64,000 bases of DNA from Dyella sp. RRB7 (GTDB lineage Bacteria; Pseudomonadota; Gammaproteobacteria; Xanthomonadales; Rhodanobacteraceae). Each line of letters opens with the position of its first letter. Position 1 is the stretch's first letter. Position numbers and translations under genes: made by a program. This document shows, piece after piece, positions 1-9,790 of this stretch. The stretch spans positions 124,001 through 188,000 of the forward strand of contig NZ_JAKWJS010000004.1 of NCBI RefSeq assembly GCF_022761115.1, in the 5' to 3' direction. Under the pieces are notes generated by a model. The model saw only the letters and a list, made by a program, of their open reading frames with translations. It had not been told where the DNA came from and searched no databases.

Positions 1-26
1 GTAATGCGTCGCCACGTGGTCGCGTC

Positions 27-1022
27 ATGTTCACTCTCACGCCATCGATGACATTGCCGCTTGCCGTGCGGAGCCTGCAAGGCGAGACCATGGGCACCAC
101 CTGGTCCGTGCGTGTGGTGCTGTCCAGCGATGCCTTGCTGCACGCCCTGCACGATGGCATCCAGGCGCGGCTGGATCGGGTGGACGAGCAGATGAGCACC
201 TACAAGCCGCAGTCGGTGTTGTCGCGCTTCAACCGCGCACCCGCCGGTACCTGGCAGGTGCTGCCCGCCGAGTGTTTCGAGGTGGTGGCCCATGCGCTGC
301 AGGTGGCGCGCAACAGCGGCGGCGCGTATGACCCGACGGTGGGGCCGCTGGTGAACCTGTGGGGCTTCGGCCCGGAAGCGGCCCGGCGCGAGCCGCCTTC
401 GGACGATGCCATTGCCGTGGCGCGCGCACGCATCGGCTGGTGGAAGCTCAAGCTCGATGCCGCCACCCAGAGCCTGTATCAGCCCGGCGGCGTGTACCTG
501 GATCTTTCCTCGGTGGCCAAGGGCTACAGCGTGGATCTGGTGGGGCGCTACCTGGATAGCCTCGGCATCGGCGCGTGGCTGGTCGAGGTCGGCGGCGAGA
601 TGAAAGGGCAGGGGATGAAGCCCGATGGCCGCCCCTGGCGCATCGGCATCGAACGTCCGGGCGCCGCGACGGGCACGGTGGAGCGCATGGACCAGCTGAG
701 CCAGGTGGTGACGTTGAGCGGTCGCGCCATCGCCACCTCCGGCGACTATCGCCGGCACTTCGAAGCGGCGGGCAGGTCTTTCTCGCATCACATCGATCCG
801 CGCACCGGACGGCCGGTGCCGCATGGGGTCGCTTCCGTCAGCGTGCTGGCCGGCAGTGCGATGCAGGCCGATCCGATGGGCACGCTGATGACTGTGTTGG
901 GCCCCGAGCACGGCCTTGCCTACGCGCGCGAACGCGGGCTGGCGGTGCTGTTTATCCTGCATGGCGAGCACGGCCTGGAAGAACGTCTTTCGCCGGCCTT
1001 CGCCGCAGCGCTCGCCGCGTGA
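27..1022 (+). CDS. apbE: FAD:protein FMN transferase (ApbE)
   Basis: ApbE-family enzymes use FAD to attach FMN covalently to Ser/Thr of redox proteins, usually on the periplasmic side. The 331-aa product has the family signature GETMGTTWSV (res 19-28), the LDLSSVAKGYSVD segment near 158, HIDPRTGRPV near 255 and ADPMGT, the probable Mg2+ site, near 280. No lipoprotein or Sec signal is visible. The frame is open back to the window edge, so the true start may lie upstream of the ATG at 27. The stop overlaps the GTG start of the next gene, so the two are probably translationally coupled in a flavin-electron-transfer operon. Full length for the family. Confidence 0.93.
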   Translation: MFTLTPSMTLPLAVRSLQGETMGTTWSVRVVLSSDALLHALHDGIQARLDRVDEQMSTYKPQSVLSRFNRAPAGTWQVLPAECFEVVAHALQVARNSGGAYDPTVGPLVNLWGFGPEAARREPPSDDAIAVARARIGWWKLKLDAATQSLYQPGGVYLDLSSVAKGYSVDLVGRYLDSLGIGAWLVEVGGEMKGQGMKPDGRPWRIGIERPGAATGTVERMDQLSQVVTLSGRAIATSGDYRRHFEAAGRSFSHHIDPRTGRPVPHGVASVSVLAGSAMQADPMGTLMTVLGPEHGLAYARERGLAVLFILHGEHGLEERLSPAFAAALAA

Positions 1023-2665
1023 GCCAGCCGGGCGCATCGTCGACGCGCATGGCGTGGGGCAACCCGCTGCTGTGCGCCATGTTGGCGATCATCGCTGGTG
1101 GGCTGGCCACCCTGCATGCGGGCGAGTGGGAATGGCACGATCCGGGCGCCGCATGCTGGCTGGCGGCTGGTGCGGTGCTGCTGGCGTGGCTCGGTTTCAC
1201 CGCATGGCTGGGGTGGTGGCGTGGCCGCCAGGCAAGGCATTTATCGATGCCGGCGATGGCCCCGGGTGCGTCCTTCGAACGTGATCCCCTGTGGGTCGCC
1301 TACGCCAGCCAGACCGGCACGGCCGAGCAGCTGGCGCGGCAAACCGTGCAGAGTCTGCAGCTGGCCGGCATGGATGCGCGCCTGATCGATCTGGGCGTAC
1401 TCGATGCCGATGCGCTGGTACAGGCGCGTCGCATGCTGTTCGTGGTCAGCACCACCGGTGAAGGCGATGCGCCCGATGGCGCCATGCGCTTCGTCACTCG
1501 CTGCATGCGCGCGCCGTTGCCGCTGGCGCACCTGCACTACGGGCTGCTGGCGCTGGGCGATCACGATTACGACGACTTCTGCGGTTTCGGCCGGCAGCTG
1601 CGGCATTGGCTGCAGCAGGGCGGCGCACTGACGCTGTTCGATGCCGTCGAAGTGGACAACGGCGATCCGGCAGCGCTACGCCACTGGCAACATCATCTCT
1701 CGCTGCTGTCGGGCGCCACCGAGTTGCCGGACTGGCAGCGCCCCGACTACCAGCGCTGGCAACTGCTCGAACGCCGCTTGCTCAACCCCGGCAGCCTGGG
1801 CGGCCCGTGTTTCCACCTGGCCCTGCGCCCGCTGGAAGGCAGCCCGGCGTGGCAGGCCGGTGACCTGGTGGAGATCGGGCCGCGGCACGCGCCTGCCGAG
1901 GTGGCACGCTGGCTGACGCAAAGTTCGCTCGATGGTGAGGCATGGGTGGAGCATGAAGGCCGCCGCGCTAGCTTGCGGGAATGGCTGGCGGGCAGCCATC
2001 TGCCAGCCGTCGAAGATGCGCGAGGTCTATCCGTAACCGAGCTCGTAGCCAGCCTGCAGGCCTTGCCGCATCGCGAATACTCCATTGCGTCGCTGCCCGC
2101 CGATGGCTCGCTGCAATTGCTGGTGCGCCGCATGCAGCGCGCGGACGGTACGCCGGGCGTGGGTTCGGGCTGGCTGACCGAATATGCGGCAACGGGCGCG
2201 GAGATTGCGCTGCGCATTCGTGCGAACGCCGGCTTCCACATGCCGGCGGATGGACGGCCATTGATCCTGGTCGGCAACGGCACCGGCCTGGCCGGTTTGC
2301 GCGCCTTGCTCAAGGCGCGCATCGCGGCGGGCCACTCGCGCAACTGGCTGCTGTTCGGCGAGCGCCAGGCAGCGCACGACTTCTACCATCGCGACGACAT
2401 CACGCAATGGCAGCGCAATGGCCAGCTCGCGCGCCTGGATCTTGCCTGGTCGCGTGACGGCGCCGTGCGCGTCTATGTGCAGGATCGCCTGCGCGAAGCC
2501 GCCGCCGAGCTGCGTTCCTGGGTGGACGCGGGCGCCGCCATCTATGTGTGCGGCAGCCTTGACGGCATGGCGCCGGGTGTCGATGCGGTACTTCGCGAGG
2601 TGCTTGGCGACGCCATGGTGGAGCGCCTGCGCGACGACGGCCGCTACCGCCGCGACGTGTACTGA
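1019..2665 (+). CDS. membrane-anchored flavodoxin/FAD/NADPH reductase (sulfite reductase flavoprotein-like)
   Basis: A CysJ/cytochrome P450 reductase-type diflavin reductase of 548 aa. Two hydrophobic stretches (about res 10-30 and 43-65) precede an FMN flavodoxin domain starting at YASQTGTAEQ (near 95). An FAD domain follows with the REYS motif (near 355) and GVGSGWL, then an NADPH domain with GNGTGLAGLR and YVCGSLDGM, ending in the usual RYRRDVY tail. The GTG at 1019 overlaps the apbE stop; the ATG at 1049 is an alternative. The membrane anchor and the apbE neighbour argue against assimilatory sulfite reduction and for electron transfer from cytosolic NADPH to a membrane or periplasmic flavoprotein, possibly for metal reduction. 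The acceptor is not in the window. Confidence 0.85.
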   Translation: MSQPGASSTRMAWGNPLLCAMLAIIAGGLATLHAGEWEWHDPGAACWLAAGAVLLAWLGFTAWLGWWRGRQARHLSMPAMAPGASFERDPLWVAYASQTGTAEQLARQTVQSLQLAGMDARLIDLGVLDADALVQARRMLFVVSTTGEGDAPDGAMRFVTRCMRAPLPLAHLHYGLLALGDHDYDDFCGFGRQLRHWLQQGGALTLFDAVEVDNGDPAALRHWQHHLSLLSGATELPDWQRPDYQRWQLLERRLLNPGSLGGPCFHLALRPLEGSPAWQAGDLVEIGPRHAPAEVARWLTQSSLDGEAWVEHEGRRASLREWLAGSHLPAVEDARGLSVTELVASLQALPHREYSIASLPADGSLQLLVRRMQRADGTPGVGSGWLTEYAATGAEIALRIRANAGFHMPADGRPLILVGNGTGLAGLRALLKARIAAGHSRNWLLFGERQAAHDFYHRDDITQWQRNGQLARLDLAWSRDGAVRVYVQDRLREAAAELRSWVDAGAAIYVCGSLDGMAPGVDAVLREVLGDAMVERLRDDGRYRRDVY

Positions 2666-2794
2666 GCAGCCTGCCGCCTTGCGTTTTCGTCGCTCCCGGA
2701 GCGAGGGCAGGTGCACGGAAAACCATGACCTTTGGCCTATAGGAGCGCGGCGCGCTGATGCCTCACGCTGGGCGTTCCTTCGGGGGAGGGCATC

Positions 2795-5020
2795 ATGGGG
2801 AAAGCGATGGGAAGCCGGGTGGGCCGCTGGCCGGCCCTGGTGTGGTGTCTGGCGTTTTCGTGGGCCGCGTTCGCGCAGGATGCCCCCTCTTCGGCGGCGT
2901 CGACGGCGGCGCCTGCCGCCGCGCCGGAACCGATTGCGCTGGCCAGGCCGCATGCCGACGCACCGCGCCAGGCCAGTGCCGTCGATGCCTGGGGTGGCGA
3001 GCGCACCGGCCATGAGCCGACCTTGTCCGATCGCGTAGTGAGTTACCGCATCGATGCCGAACTGGATGCGGCCAGGCATAGCGTCAAGGGCAACGAGCAG
3101 TTGAGCTGGCGCAACCGCAGCGATCGCGCCGTCGACAAGATCTATCTGCACCTGTATCTCAACGCATTCCAGAACGAGGGCAGCACGTTCTTTACCGAGC
3201 GCAGCGTGCTCACCGCGCACGGCCACTCGCGTGGCGCGGCGGCGCTGAAAAAGAACGAATGGGGCTGGATCGACCTCAACAGCGTGCAGCAGGGAGCCAC
3301 CGCGCTGAAATGGACCTTCGTGCATCCCGACGATGGCCCGGCCACCGACCAGACCGTGGTGCGCGTGGACCTGGCCCAGCCGGTGCCGGCCGGCGGTACG
3401 CTCACGCTGGATATCGACTTTGTCAGCCAGCTGCCGCGCGTGGTCGAGCGCACCGGCTGGTTCGGGAATTTCAACCTGGTGGCGCAGTGGTTCCCCAAGA
3501 TCGGCGTGCTGGAACTGCCCGGTGAGCGTGGCGCCACCCAGGTGCAGTGGAACGTGCACGAGTTCCACTTCAACAGTGAGTTCTACGCCGACTTCGGCAA
3601 CTTCGACGTGCGCCTGACGGTGCCCTCCGACTACACCGTCGGCGCCGTGGGCGCCTTGCAGGAGGAGCCCGAGGACGCCGGTGGCAAGACCACCTATCAC
3701 TTCGTGCAGGGCGACGTGCACGACTTCGCCTGGGTGGCCGCCAAGGACTACAAGGTGCTGCAGGGCAGCTGGCAGGGGCCGGGCAGCCCCAAGGTGGCCG
3801 TGCAGGTGATCTATCCGCCCGAATACGCGGCGAGCGCGGCACCTGTGCTCAAGGCCACCATCGACTCGCTCGGCTACTTCTCGCGCACGCTGGGCGCCTA
3901 TCCATATCGCACCGTCACCGCGGTGGTGCCGCCCTTCAACGCGGATGAAGCCGGCGGCATGGAGTACCCGACGTTCTTCACCGCCGAGGGTTATTCGAAG
4001 ATCGATCCGGCGACCTATGACCAGTGGGACATCGACTTTGTCACCATCCGCGAATTCGGCCATGGCTACTTCTATGGCCTGCTGGCCTCGAACGAGTTCG
4101 AGGAGCCGATGCTCGACGAGGGCATCAACGAGTACTGGGACGAGCGCATGCTGCGCGAGCGCAACCAGCGCATCCTGGTGCCCAGTTCATGGCTGCGCCG
4201 CGCGGGCATCACGCCATCGATGGATGTGTTTGCGTTCGAGCGCCTGAGCGCCGGACTGGCGCGACCGTACGATCCGCTGGGCCAGAACAGCTGGGATCGC
4301 TATTCCAGCTCCAGCTACGGCACGGTGTATTCGCGCACGGCCACCGCCATGCATGACCTGGAAGAGCGCCTGGGCAAGGATGTGATGGAGCGCGCCTTCC
4401 GCGAGTACTACCGGCGCTGGCATTTCCGGCACCCGTCGGTGGCCGACCTGCGTGCGGTGCTGATCGACGTCTCCGGCAATGCCCGCGCCGTCAACGAGGT
4501 CTTTGACCAGTACGTGTATGGCACCGCGCGTATCGACGATCGCGTCGACGCCATCGATACCCAGGAAGTGGTGCCGCTGGCGGGCAGCTGGGTGAAGCGG
4601 GGCGAGCGTAGCGAAGTGGTGGCTGACGATCGTGACACGGCGGTCGACAAGCAACGCGAAGCCTGGAAAACATCCCATCCCGATGCCGGCAAGGGCGGCG
4701 CGGGGCCGTTCCCGTGGCGCAGCATCGTCACCGTGGTACGCGATGGTGCGCCGGTGCCGCAGGTGCTGCGCGTGACCTTCGCCGATGGCAGCCACGAAGA
4801 CCTGCACTGGGATGACGACCGCCGCTGGGCCCGCTTCGTGTTCACGCGCCCGGCCAAGGTGGTATCGGCCGAGCTGGATCCCGAGCGGAAGCTCCTGCTC
4901 GATGCGAACAAGCTCAACGACAGCCGCACGGTAAAGCCGGATACCTCCGCCTCGCGGCGCTGGACGGCCGACGTGGCCGCCGTGCTGCAGGCTTTCTACG
5001 CATTCCTGGTGACCCTGTGA
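2795..5020 (+). CDS. M1-family (gluzincin) peptidase with altered zinc motif
   Basis: A secreted M1/aminopeptidase N-like protein of 741 aa with signal peptide (cleavage near FAQ-DAP, res 25-30). The N-terminal beta domain is followed by a GGMEY segment standing for GxMEN. The zinc site reads REFGH (res 419-423) then 18 residues and Glu442 (DEGINEYWD), the exact M1 spacing, but the first ligand His is Arg419 (CGC, 4049-4051). Glu420, His423 and Glu442 remain. Normal zinc binding is therefore unlikely unless another residue substitutes, so activity is doubtful. The start is supported by a GGGAGGG ribosome site. The stop overlaps the next membrane-protein gene, suggesting they are made together. 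Family assignment is firm; catalytic competence is not. Confidence 0.88.
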   Translation: MGKAMGSRVGRWPALVWCLAFSWAAFAQDAPSSAASTAAPAAAPEPIALARPHADAPRQASAVDAWGGERTGHEPTLSDRVVSYRIDAELDAARHSVKGNEQLSWRNRSDRAVDKIYLHLYLNAFQNEGSTFFTERSVLTAHGHSRGAAALKKNEWGWIDLNSVQQGATALKWTFVHPDDGPATDQTVVRVDLAQPVPAGGTLTLDIDFVSQLPRVVERTGWFGNFNLVAQWFPKIGVLELPGERGATQVQWNVHEFHFNSEFYADFGNFDVRLTVPSDYTVGAVGALQEEPEDAGGKTTYHFVQGDVHDFAWVAAKDYKVLQGSWQGPGSPKVAVQVIYPPEYAASAAPVLKATIDSLGYFSRTLGAYPYRTVTAVVPPFNADEAGGMEYPTFFTAEGYSKIDPATYDQWDIDFVTIREFGHGYFYGLLASNEFEEPMLDEGINEYWDERMLRERNQRILVPSSWLRRAGITPSMDVFAFERLSAGLARPYDPLGQNSWDRYSSSSYGTVYSRTATAMHDLEERLGKDVMERAFREYYRRWHFRHPSVADLRAVLIDVSGNARAVNEVFDQYVYGTARIDDRVDAIDTQEVVPLAGSWVKRGERSEVVADDRDTAVDKQREAWKTSHPDAGKGGAGPFPWRSIVTVVRDGAPVPQVLRVTFADGSHEDLHWDDDRRWARFVFTRPAKVVSAELDPERKLLLDANKLNDSRTVKPDTSASRRWTADVAAVLQAFYAFLVTL

Positions 5021-5931
5021 TGGCCTACAAGAGTTCACGACGTGTCGACTTGGCGGCGGTGGCGAGTGCGCCGTTTGCCGCATTGCAGTGGCGGCTGCTG
5101 TTGCTGTGGGTAGTGCTGTTGTTATTGCCGGTGGCGGTGGCCGCGTTGCCCTTGATGCAGGCCCTGGGTGGGTTGCTCGACCACTCCACGCATGCGCACG
5201 ATTGGGCGCGCCAGTTCGACGCGCTGATGTTCAGCGATGTCATACCCGCGCTTGGCCAGCAGCACGCCACGCTGCATGGTGCGTTGATGGCCAGCCTGTT
5301 GCTGGCGTTGCTGTTGCTGCCCTGGCTCAACGGCATGGTGGTGGCAAGCGGCAGGACGGGGCGCGCACTCGGCTTCGCACAGCTGCTGCAGGGTGGGCTG
5401 CTGGAATACGGCCGCATGTTTCGCCTGCTGCTGTGGTCGCTGCCGCCTTATGCCGCGGCGTTCGGGCTGGTGCAGCTGTGCCTGGACAAGGCCGATGACC
5501 GGGTCGATCTGGCCACGCTGGAATCGCAGGCCATGCTGGCCCAGCACATCGCGTGGTGGCTGTCCGGCGCGGCGGTTGTCATCGCGCAGGCATGGGTGGA
5601 GTCGGCTCGTGCGGCATTCATTGCCGATGGCGGCCTGCGCTCGGCCACGCTGGCCATGCTGCGTGGATTGGGGCAGCTGTTGCGGCGCCCCTTTTCCACG
5701 CTGTCGAGCTATCTGCTGATCACGCTGCTCGGTTTTGTGATCGCCATGCTGTTGGGATGGGCCCGCGTGCATACGCTCGCCGTGGGCACCCACGGCTTGC
5801 TGCTCGGCTTCCTGCTGAGCCAGCTGGTGGTGGCGACGCTGGGGTGGATGCGCACGGCGCGGTTGTTCGCACTGGCGGATGTCGCGCGCTCGCTCGGCGG
5901 TCCGTCGCGGCGTTCGGGGCTGATGAGTTGA
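5020..5931 (+). CDS. polytopic inner-membrane protein of unknown function
   Basis: I do not recognise a named family. The 303-aa product has about six hydrophobic segments (near res 24-48, 90-110, 135-155, 178-198, 228-250 and 257-280) and almost no long soluble loop. The start ATG overlaps the stop of the upstream M1-like gene as TGATG; a GTG at 5017 is an alternative. The overlap implies translational coupling, so the protein may help membrane placement or function of the M1-like protein. That is inference from position only. Confidence 0.8.
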   Translation: MAYKSSRRVDLAAVASAPFAALQWRLLLLWVVLLLLPVAVAALPLMQALGGLLDHSTHAHDWARQFDALMFSDVIPALGQQHATLHGALMASLLLALLLLPWLNGMVVASGRTGRALGFAQLLQGGLLEYGRMFRLLLWSLPPYAAAFGLVQLCLDKADDRVDLATLESQAMLAQHIAWWLSGAAVVIAQAWVESARAAFIADGGLRSATLAMLRGLGQLLRRPFSTLSSYLLITLLGFVIAMLLGWARVHTLAVGTHGLLLGFLLSQLVVATLGWMRTARLFALADVARSLGGPSRRSGLMS

Positions 5932-5988
5932 CCGGGTGTCCGCTGCAGGGGCGGACCCATACGCGGCTTTTTTGTTGGACTGCGAGAT

Positions 5989-6561
5989 TCAGTCGACGGG
6001 AAGGCGCGCCAACACCAATTCGCCACCGCCCTCGATACGTATCGGCTGGCCGGGGATCGGGTCGATCCACAGCATGTCATTGGCTGAGAGGGCCTGCGAG
6101 TGGTGATCGGCGATCACGTTGGCCTGACCGGAAAGCAGCAGCACGAACCAGCGCCAGCCGGTGGGTGCGAGCAGCACCATCGCGCCGTTGAGGGGACGTG
6201 CCATCAGCTCGCCCTGGGTATCGCCGCGCAGCTTCAGGTTGAAAGTACGGGTAGGCGATGCCGGTAGGCAGCTTGCTGGATCATTGAGATGATCGAAGTG
6301 CGCAATCGCGAACCTGTCCAGGTGTTGCGTGCGCCCATCGGGAAAGGTGACGTCCACGGGGGCATCCAGCGGCACAAATTGCCGGCGCATGTCGTCATGT
6401 GCCGGAAATGCCACGTCATGCGGCCCCAGGCCGATCATGCTCAGTCGCCAGCGCCAGTCATCGCCACCGTGGCTGCGGGCGATCTCCGTGATGACGGCGC
6501 TGCCATCGGAGCAGGGCGCGCCATGCAGTGCGTCGCTGGGCAGGCGCTGCAACAGGCTCAT
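5989..6561 (-). CDS. HutD/Ves family cupin-like protein
   Basis: A 190-aa protein resembling HutD/Ves, a double-stranded beta-helix (cupin-type) family linked to histidine utilisation and cold-inducible Ves in enterics. Typical segments are GDDWRWRLSMIGL near the N-terminus, TFPDGRTQHLDRF in the middle and a C-terminal DMLWIDP strand. No hut genes are nearby, so a role in histidine degradation cannot be inferred. The ATG overlaps the stop of the upstream GNAT gene (ATGA), making it the third gene of a coupled SET-GNAT-HutD operon. Confidence 0.78.
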   Translation of the reverse strand: MSLLQRLPSDALHGAPCSDGSAVITEIARSHGGDDWRWRLSMIGLGPHDVAFPAHDDMRRQFVPLDAPVDVTFPDGRTQHLDRFAIAHFDHLNDPASCLPASPTRTFNLKLRGDTQGELMARPLNGAMVLLAPTGWRWFVLLLSGQANVIADHHSQALSANDMLWIDPIPGQPIRIEGGGELVLARLPVD

Positions 6562-7103
6562 GCCCAGGCGCGGCGTTGTTCGGGGTAGGGCGGGTAATAG
6601 GCGAACACGTGGTTGTGGGCGCCGAAGAAATCCATGTCCTCGATGTGCTCGCCGCCCAGGCGCTCGGCCACGCGGTCGGACGCTTCGTTGCCGATCTTCA
6701 CCAGGCTGATGACGCGTGGCGCGTTGAGCGTGCGCCAGGCGAAGTCGAGGATGGCATTGCCGGCCTCGGTGGCATAGCCGTGGTGGCGGAAGTCCGGCTT
6801 GAGCATCCAGCCCAGCTCCAGGTCGGGCCAGCCTTCGGGGCGCATCAGGCCGGCACGGCCAATGAACTCGCCGGTGGCCTGCAATTCCAGCGCCCACATG
6901 CCAAAGCCGCGCAGTTGCCAGTGGCCGATCAGCATGGCCAGCGAGCGCCAGGCATTGGTGCGGTCCAGTGGCTGGCCATCGCCCACCCAGCGGGTGCTGG
7001 CCGGGTCGGCCAGCATGGCGGCGTAGTCGTCGAAATGCCGTTCGGCAAGGGCGGTCAGGCGCAGGCGCGCCGTTTCAATCACGGGTATGTCGATCATGGT
7101 CAT
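6558..7103 (-). CDS. GNAT family N-acetyltransferase (RimJ/RimL type)
   Basis: A 181-aa acetyltransferase like those that modify ribosomal protein N-termini or small amines. It starts with the ETARLRL strand (near res 10), has an AMLADPASTRWVG helix, an ELGWMLKPDFRHHGYATEA acetyl-CoA-binding loop (near 107-125) and the RVISLVKIGNEASDRVAERLG strand-helix. The start shares one base with the stop of the upstream SET gene (TGATG) and its stop overlaps the HutD start. The substrate cannot be read from sequence. Confidence 0.87.
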   Translation of the reverse strand: MTMIDIPVIETARLRLTALAERHFDDYAAMLADPASTRWVGDGQPLDRTNAWRSLAMLIGHWQLRGFGMWALELQATGEFIGRAGLMRPEGWPDLELGWMLKPDFRHHGYATEAGNAILDFAWRTLNAPRVISLVKIGNEASDRVAERLGGEHIEDMDFFGAHNHVFAYYPPYPEQRRAWA

Positions 7104-7582
7104 CAGCAAGCAAGTCGGGTGCCATCGAGCAAGGCAGCCAGGGCATGGGTGCTCGCGGTCAGGCTTTCGATCCAGGGCAGGCCGACGATCTTCTGGCCTG
7201 TCGCGGTGTCGACAAACGCCTCCTCCTCGCCGGGCGGCAGCAGGTGGCGGTAATCCACGGTGATCTCGGTGCCGGCGGGGAGGTCGCGTGTGGCGAACAC
7301 GAAACCCAGATGCCACAACCCGGTGGGCGTAAAACTGTGGTTGATGTAGCACTCGTCCGGCCAATCCGGGGACACCGTGTAGCGGTCCTCGAACCAGCGA
7401 GCGCTTGCGTACAGCTGCGCTGCCAGCTCGGGCGAGCCAGTCAGCTCGTCGTAGCGGTACGTGCGCTCGATTGCGTCCGGTGCCGTGACGATCTGCCCGG
7501 CAGCGACGTCTTGTTCGAGAAACAGCCCCTGGCCAGCGCCGGTGATGCCGGACGCGGCAATACGGTAACGCGGAACGATCAT
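7103..7582 (-). CDS. SET domain-containing protein
   Basis: A small 159-aa SET-domain protein, the SAM-dependent lysine methyltransferase fold more common in eukaryotes but also found in bacteria. The signature parts are GITGAGQGLFLEQDVAAGQ near res 11-29, the YINHSFTPTG segment near 88 (pseudoknot motif NHSxxPN-like) and DLPAGTEITVDY near 108-119, where the Tyr is expected at the active site. It begins the minus-strand operon SET-GNAT-HutD. The methylation target is unknown; pairing with an acetyltransferase may mean modification of the same protein, which is speculation. Confidence 0.85.
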   Translation of the reverse strand: MIVPRYRIAASGITGAGQGLFLEQDVAAGQIVTAPDAIERTYRYDELTGSPELAAQLYASARWFEDRYTVSPDWPDECYINHSFTPTGLWHLGFVFATRDLPAGTEITVDYRHLLPPGEEEAFVDTATGQKIVGLPWIESLTASTHALAALLDGTRLAC

Positions 7583-7688
7583 GACGGCCCGAACGGATAG
7601 CAAGGCGGGCGAGTGTAGGCTCAACCGGCCGGCGTCGCCAGGGCCGGCCGGCGGCCTGTTTCTAAACGCAACTAGCTGATGGGTTTGA

Positions 7689-8018
7689 TTATTCACCGGC
7701 GGGCTTGGCTGCCTTGGGCTTGGCCTTGGCCGGGGCTGGCTTGCTGTCGGCGGCGGTGTCGCTGAGCAGGATGGCGTCACGGTTGCGTTCCAGTGTGGCC
7801 GCGCCGATACCCTTCACTTGGGTCAGCTCGTCGACGCTCTTGAACGGCCCGTGCTCTTCGCGCCAGGCCACGATGGCTTCGGCCTTGGTATGCCCGATAC
7901 CGTCCAGCGACTTAGCCAGGGTGGCGGCATCGGCCTTGTTGACGTTCACCGGCGTAGCGGCGAAGACCGGCAGGGCCAGGGCCAGACTGACGAGCAAGGC
8001 AGCGATCTTGTTGCGCAT
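7689..8018 (-). CDS. ComEA-like helix-hairpin-helix exported protein
   Basis: A 109-aa protein with signal peptide (MRNKIAALLVSLALALPVFA) followed by VNVNKADAATLAKSLDGIG and VDELTQVKGIGAATLERN, a tandem helix-hairpin-helix domain of the ComEA type that binds DNA non-specifically in the periplasm during natural transformation. A lysine/alanine/proline-rich tail (AKAKPKAAKPAGE) follows. GGGGAG upstream of the ATG supports the start. Type IV pilus genes about 12 kb away would fit DNA uptake, but no other com gene is in the window. Confidence 0.88.
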   Translation of the reverse strand: MRNKIAALLVSLALALPVFAATPVNVNKADAATLAKSLDGIGHTKAEAIVAWREEHGPFKSVDELTQVKGIGAATLERNRDAILLSDTAADSKPAPAKAKPKAAKPAGE

Positions 8019-8238
8019 GGTGGTACTCCCCGTTGAGTGAAAGCGGCCTCCCCAATGCTGGGCCGCGGCCCCGACTCTGCCCCGGGAGGCGGGCCGTAGC
8101 AGTCGGCCGGCAGGGCAGATCAGGGTGAGGTTTGCCGCGAGCGCGTTGTGCGCGTGCATGCGCTGGCCTGTGGGCTGCGGCGGGCTTCGCGCCGGCACTG
8201 ATACAATCGCCGCTTTCCCCCGCTGCAGGAGTTGCCCC

Positions 8239-9663
<1,425 letters not shown>

Positions 9664-9674
9664 CCCCACCCGAC

Positions 9675-9736
9675 TTCCCCCTGCGAGCAGGGGGAGGGGC
9701 CGTCATCTACGCCCTCCCCTGCTTGCAGGGGAGGGC
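9675..9736. repeat. pair of GC-rich palindromes between genes
   Basis: Two inverted repeats lie between the M20 peptidase and yggS. The first pairs CCCCCTG with CAGGGGG around a CGAG loop (9677-9694). The second pairs 12-bp arms GCCCTCCCCTGC/GCAGGGGAGGGC around TT (9711-9736). No T-run follows, so they look like REP-type repeats or a weak terminator rather than a classic rho-independent terminator. Confidence 0.6.
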
Positions 9737-9790
9737 TGGGGAGGGGTGACGCTTTTCGCTTCCACCAGCCCGACACTGCAGGGGCAGCCC

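Noticed and set aside
1019-2665. Assimilatory sulfite reductase CysJ
   Set aside because: The N-terminal membrane helices, the apbE neighbour and the absence of cysI or cysH argue for a membrane flavoreductase instead.
2027-4063. Long minus-strand frame of 678 codons opposite the flavoreductase and M1-like genes
   Set aside because: It spans two real genes and has no recognisable domain; an antisense shadow.
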